8,049 nt of DNA from Gammaproteobacteria bacterium (GTDB lineage: Bacteria > Pseudomonadota > Gammaproteobacteria > Pseudomonadales > UBA7434), in NCBI GenBank assembly GCA_024280785.1, contig JAJRPK010000193.1, forward strand, positions 1-8,049, written 5' to 3'. Below, piece by piece: positions 5,713 to 8,049 of this stretch. The stretch's first letter is position 1; every line of letters begins with the position of its first letter. The translations under genes and the position numbers were made by a program. Under the pieces are notes generated by a model. That model was given only the letters and a program-made list of their open reading frames with translations, was not told the DNA's origin and searched no databases.

Positions 5713-6726
5713 CTATGTAGACTCCTTTAGTTCACTGACTATTTTTTTCCACATTCTATCTGGCGCCTCATAAGGCGCGTAGATCGCCAAACGATCGGCG
5801 TAACGGCCATATTTTTCCTTTAGCTTGCCCGCTATTTCTTCTGGTTTACCTCGGGTAGTAAAAGCATCGATAAAGTCATCGTCGATAGCATTAGCCAGCT
5901 CATCCCATTTACCTTGCTTGGAAAGCACGTTCAATACCGGTTGAATATCACCATAACCTACCGCATCCATCGGCGGTTTATAAGACGGAGTAGAGGCATA
6001 AAACCCTAAAAGACCTTTTATACTCGCCTCTGCCGCTTGATATTCCTCGTCGGTTTCGCCGGTAATGACGATGGCATTTATTTGCATAATAAAATCTTCC
6101 CGGCTTCGATTGTTCATCGCCAAGCCCTCCATCACCGCCGGTATCGCTTGCTGCTCTAAAAATGGTAGCGTATTAAATGGGTGAACAACCAAACCATCAG
6201 CCACCTCACCGGCAACCTGAGTCATTTTAGGACCTAAAGCCCCTAATAAAATAGGCGGCGGCCCATAGGGGTTTTTGCCAGCATTAAACATTGGTGTCAT
6301 CAATGTGTGATGATAATACTTGCCACGAAAATCCAATCGCACATCATTTTGCCAACAATCAAAAAAAGCTTTAACCGCTTGGATATACTCGCGCATGCGA
6401 GCGACCGGAGGACTAAACTCGATACCAAAGCGTTTTTCTATATGCGGCTTGATCTGCGAGCCAATTCCTAAAAAGAACTTCCCTTTAGAGAATTTTTGCA
6501 AGTCCCATGCCTGATAAGCAATATGCGAAGGGTTTCGCGGAAAAGCAACCGCAATACCCGTAGCAATATCAAGCTGGGGCGCATGTTCACTGGCAAGCAC
6601 TAGCGGCAAAAAAGGATCCCAGCTTCCCTCGAGCGAATACACGCCATCGTAGCCAATAGCGGCTAGACGTTTAGCATCTTCGGCTGCATCACTCATCGTT
6701 GCATAGAAAGGGCCGTCAATTTTCAT
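5713..6726 (-). CDS. LLM-class oxidoreductase (TIGR03617-like, putatively F420-dependent)
   Basis: This 337-residue protein of the bacterial luciferase-like TIM-barrel superfamily most resembles the TIGR03617 group by its overall pattern. Supporting segments are MKIDGPF at the start, LAAIGYDGVYSLEG (21-34), DIATGIAVAFPRNP (53-66), then a GKFFLGIGSQIKPHIEKRFG block (82-101). Next come PPILLGALGPKMTQVAGEVADG (157-178) and TTRGKPEEIAGKL near the C-terminus (290-302). Relatives use reduced F420 or flavin for hydride transfer or monooxygenation. The cofactor and substrate here are unproven, and no F420-synthesis gene is in the window. No signal peptide is visible. The start at 6726 has AGGTGG only 3 bases ahead, an unusually tight spacing. 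The next in-frame ATG, eleven codons in, would cut the first beta strand. The gene is divergent from the sulfotransferase-family gene and on the same strand as the acyl-CoA synthetase and SDR genes. Confidence 0.88.
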   Translation of the reverse strand: MKIDGPFYATMSDAAEDAKRLAAIGYDGVYSLEGSWDPFLPLVLASEHAPQLDIATGIAVAFPRNPSHIAYQAWDLQKFSKGKFFLGIGSQIKPHIEKRFGIEFSPPVARMREYIQAVKAFFDCWQNDVRLDFRGKYYHHTLMTPMFNAGKNPYGPPPILLGALGPKMTQVAGEVADGLVVHPFNTLPFLEQQAIPAVMEGLAMNNRSREDFIMQINAIVITGETDEEYQAAEASIKGLLGFYASTPSYKPPMDAVGYGDIQPVLNVLSKQGKWDELANAIDDDFIDAFTTRGKPEEIAGKLKEKYGRYADRLAIYAPYEAPDRMWKKIVSELKEST

Positions 6727-6729
6727 ATT

Positions 6730-6735
6730 CCACCT
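6730..6735 (-). promoter_or_regulatory. Tightly spaced ribosome binding site of the LLM gene
   Basis: Read on the minus strand, AGGTGG precedes the ATG (first base 6726) by only three bases. This is closer than the usual 5-9. It is still the best site for any start in this frame. Confidence 0.5.
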
Positions 6736-6795
6736 GATTTTTTATTCCGATCTAATAGAATATACTCTGATGTTTAGCGGCTCTAGCATTTCTTT

Positions 6796-6865
6796 ATTAC
6801 CATAGTTTTATTACTGTAGTTTTATTACTGTAGTTTTATTACTGTAGTTTTATTATCGTAGTTTT
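6796..6865. repeat. Tandem array of five 14-bp units in a divergent promoter
   Basis: The unit ATTACTGTAGTTTT is repeated five times without spacers. The three central copies (6810-6851) are perfect. The first (ATTACCATAGTTTT) and last (ATTATCGTAGTTTT) each differ at two positions, and a sixth partial copy begins at 6866. More divergent outer units are typical of slippage-grown arrays. The array ends 30 bases before the sulfotransferase-family ATG. Confidence 0.95.
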
Positions 6866-6885
6866 ATTAGTACGGAAAGAACCAT

Positions 6886-6890
6886 AGGAA
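6886..6890 (+). promoter_or_regulatory. Ribosome binding site of the sulfotransferase-family gene
   Basis: AGGAA lies five bases before the ATG at 6896. This near-ideal spacing fixes the start of the gene. Confidence 0.65.
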
Positions 6891-6895
6891 GCACC

Positions 6896-8049
6896 ATGAC
6901 CATAAATTATCCTCGTCCCGATTTGGTTCGGCGGCTCAATTATCTTGGTGACACTGTCGGCGGTGCAAAGAACCTGATTTCGCTCGATCCCGACGAAATG
7001 TTAGGTGTAGCGACAGAGTCTACCGGACTGAAAGATTTCGGCGATTCGCTATTCGATGATGATAGCTGGCGGCTTGCTTATTATAAATTGGTTGAATGCT
7101 ACGAGACTAAAGCAGAGCTCAATACCATTGGCCGACTGCTTACCCGGCAGGAATTTATTCGGGTATTGCGCACTCGTCTACTACTTAGCAATGCGTTTAT
7201 CACAGATCCTTCCATCGCTAATATTGAAATCAAGCAACCTCTCTTTATCGTGGGTAACGCCCGCACCGGCACAACTATCATTCACGAATTACTCGCGCTC
7301 GATCCACAATTGCGGGCACCACTTGCATGGGAAACTCTACACCCGCTCCCGTTACCTGAAGACGACAATAAAAACTCGCTTCCATCGAGAGAGCTACTCG
7401 GCGAATGCGAGCAAGATATCTGGGCCAACATCGTGCCCGAGTTTAATGCGGTTCACGAGTACAGTTCCTATGTGCCGATGGAATGCCTCACAATGATGGC
7501 GTTAGAATTTACCGCCGGATTATGCAGCACGACGGGAAAAGTAGATGATTTTTTAGTTTGGCGGGCAGGTACTGACCCCCGCCCCGGCTACCGCATGCAC
7601 CGGCGCTTTTTACAACTATTGCAATCGCAACAACCAATGAGGCATGGCAAAGAATATCGCTGGCTACTTAAATCACCTGTCCATTTAATGACGATGTCCA
7701 CTTTGTTTGAAGAGTACCCCGACGCTCAAGTCATTCATACTCATCGCGACCCGGTTAAAACAGTCGCCTCGACCATTAGTACGGTAGCGACAACGCGTTA
7801 CATTCGAACCGATAATCCCGACACCTCTGAACTCACTCCCAATATTGCTATTGGCTTTCAAATGGCGTTAGAAATGATTTACCAACAACGCCAAGACGGC
7901 ACACTACCCGACGCTCAAATCGTCGACCTACACTACAGCGATTTTATGCAAGATGCTGTTAGCGCATTAAAGGTTACCTACGCCAATCTCAATTTAGCGC
8001 ACGATGCCAAATTGGAACAAGCGATGACAGATTACCTTGCCAACAAACC
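6896..8049 (+). CDS. Sulfotransferase family protein (3' end outside window)
   Basis: The frame is open from the ATG to the window edge, giving 384 complete codons without a stop, so the gene is partial at its 3' end. The 5'-phosphosulfate-binding-like loop is PLFIVGNARTGTT (115-127), where GxxRTGTT replaces the PKSGTT of classical cytosolic enzymes, as in many bacterial members. The downstream WLLKSPVHL segment (256-264) and IHTHRDPVKTVAS (280-292), with R284 and S292, match the 3'-phosphate-binding region. An N-terminal extension of about 110 mainly helical residues precedes the core. Family members transfer sulfate from PAPS to hydroxyl or amino groups, though many bacterial relatives are uncharacterised and some may use other nucleotides. 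No membrane segment is evident. AGGAA sits five bases before the start. It is divergent from the LLM gene across a 14-bp tandem array. Confidence 0.88.
   Translation, partial: MTINYPRPDLVRRLNYLGDTVGGAKNLISLDPDEMLGVATESTGLKDFGDSLFDDDSWRLAYYKLVECYETKAELNTIGRLLTRQEFIRVLRTRLLLSNAFITDPSIANIEIKQPLFIVGNARTGTTIIHELLALDPQLRAPLAWETLHPLPLPEDDNKNSLPSRELLGECEQDIWANIVPEFNAVHEYSSYVPMECLTMMALEFTAGLCSTTGKVDDFLVWRAGTDPRPGYRMHRRFLQLLQSQQPMRHGKEYRWLLKSPVHLMTMSTLFEEYPDAQVIHTHRDPVKTVASTISTVATTRYIRTDNPDTSELTPNIAIGFQMALEMIYQQRQDGTLPDAQIVDLHYSDFMQDAVSALKVTYANLNLAHDAKLEQAMTDYLANK

Larger units (their letters stand above)
6727..6895. promoter_or_regulatory. Divergent promoter region between the LLM and sulfotransferase genes
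   Basis: This 169-base spacer must serve both divergent genes. Almost half of it is a 14-bp tandem repeat array (6796-6865), placed between the two expected promoters. On the minus strand, TATATT- and TATTCT-like -10 boxes lie around 6755-6765, but no good -35 partner was found. Confidence 0.5.

Noticed and set aside
5559..5720. A 53-codon plus-strand open frame in the spacer before the acyl-CoA synthetase, ending over the stop region of the LLM gene
   Set aside because: It has only a weak GAAG-like site close to the ATG, no recognisable domain, and it runs through an imperfect repeat. Without conservation it is best treated as chance.
7056..7496. A 146-codon plus-strand frame inside the sulfotransferase region
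   Set aside because: It is a shadow of the sulfotransferase frame starting at 6896, which has the nucleotide-binding motifs and a good ribosome binding site and stays open to the window edge.

Overview
The window looks like chromosomal DNA of a Gram-negative bacterium of moderate GC content (estimated by eye at mid-40s percent, with AT-rich spacers), most plausibly a marine gammaproteobacterium of the kind that degrades steroids and other hydrophobic compounds. That placement is an inference from gene content: a DUF1214 protein, a hotdog thioesterase, a DUF4336 protein, an SDR, a FadD19-like acyl-CoA synthetase, a luciferase-like (LLM) oxidoreductase and a sulfotransferase-family protein. No rRNA, tRNA, transposase, phage gene or CRISPR array was seen.

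Layout: 1-283 is a non-coding leader with a short tandem duplication. 284-1399 (+) is a DUF1214 protein built from two related halves. It converges on a small hotdog-fold thioesterase (1478-1903, -). A 202-bp divergent spacer with candidate operator dyads and an 18-bp tandem duplication separates that gene from a DUF4336 protein (2106-2813, +). The DUF4336 gene converges on an SDR dehydrogenase (2847-3599, -). Upstream of the SDR, on the same strand, are an acyl-CoA synthetase (3724-5361, -) and an LLM-class oxidoreductase (5713-6726, -), separated by a 351-bp gene-free stretch. A divergent spacer with five copies of a 14-bp repeat leads to a sulfotransferase-family gene (6896 onward, +) that is cut by the window edge.

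How the genes may work together: the synthetase would activate a carboxylic acid to its CoA thioester, the SDR would oxidise or reduce a hydroxyl/keto group, the LLM enzyme would carry out a flavin- or F420-type redox step, and the thioesterase could release CoA. This fits catabolism of a bulky lipid such as a sterol side chain, a terpenoid or an unusual fatty acid. The substrate cannot be read from the sequence, and the changing strands and wide gaps argue against a single operon.

No defence system or clearly new molecular machine was found. The most unusual trait is that most of the longer spacers carry short tandem duplications (periods 8, 14, 17, 18 and 28 bp). One of them encodes the last residues and the stop codon of the acyl-CoA synthetase.
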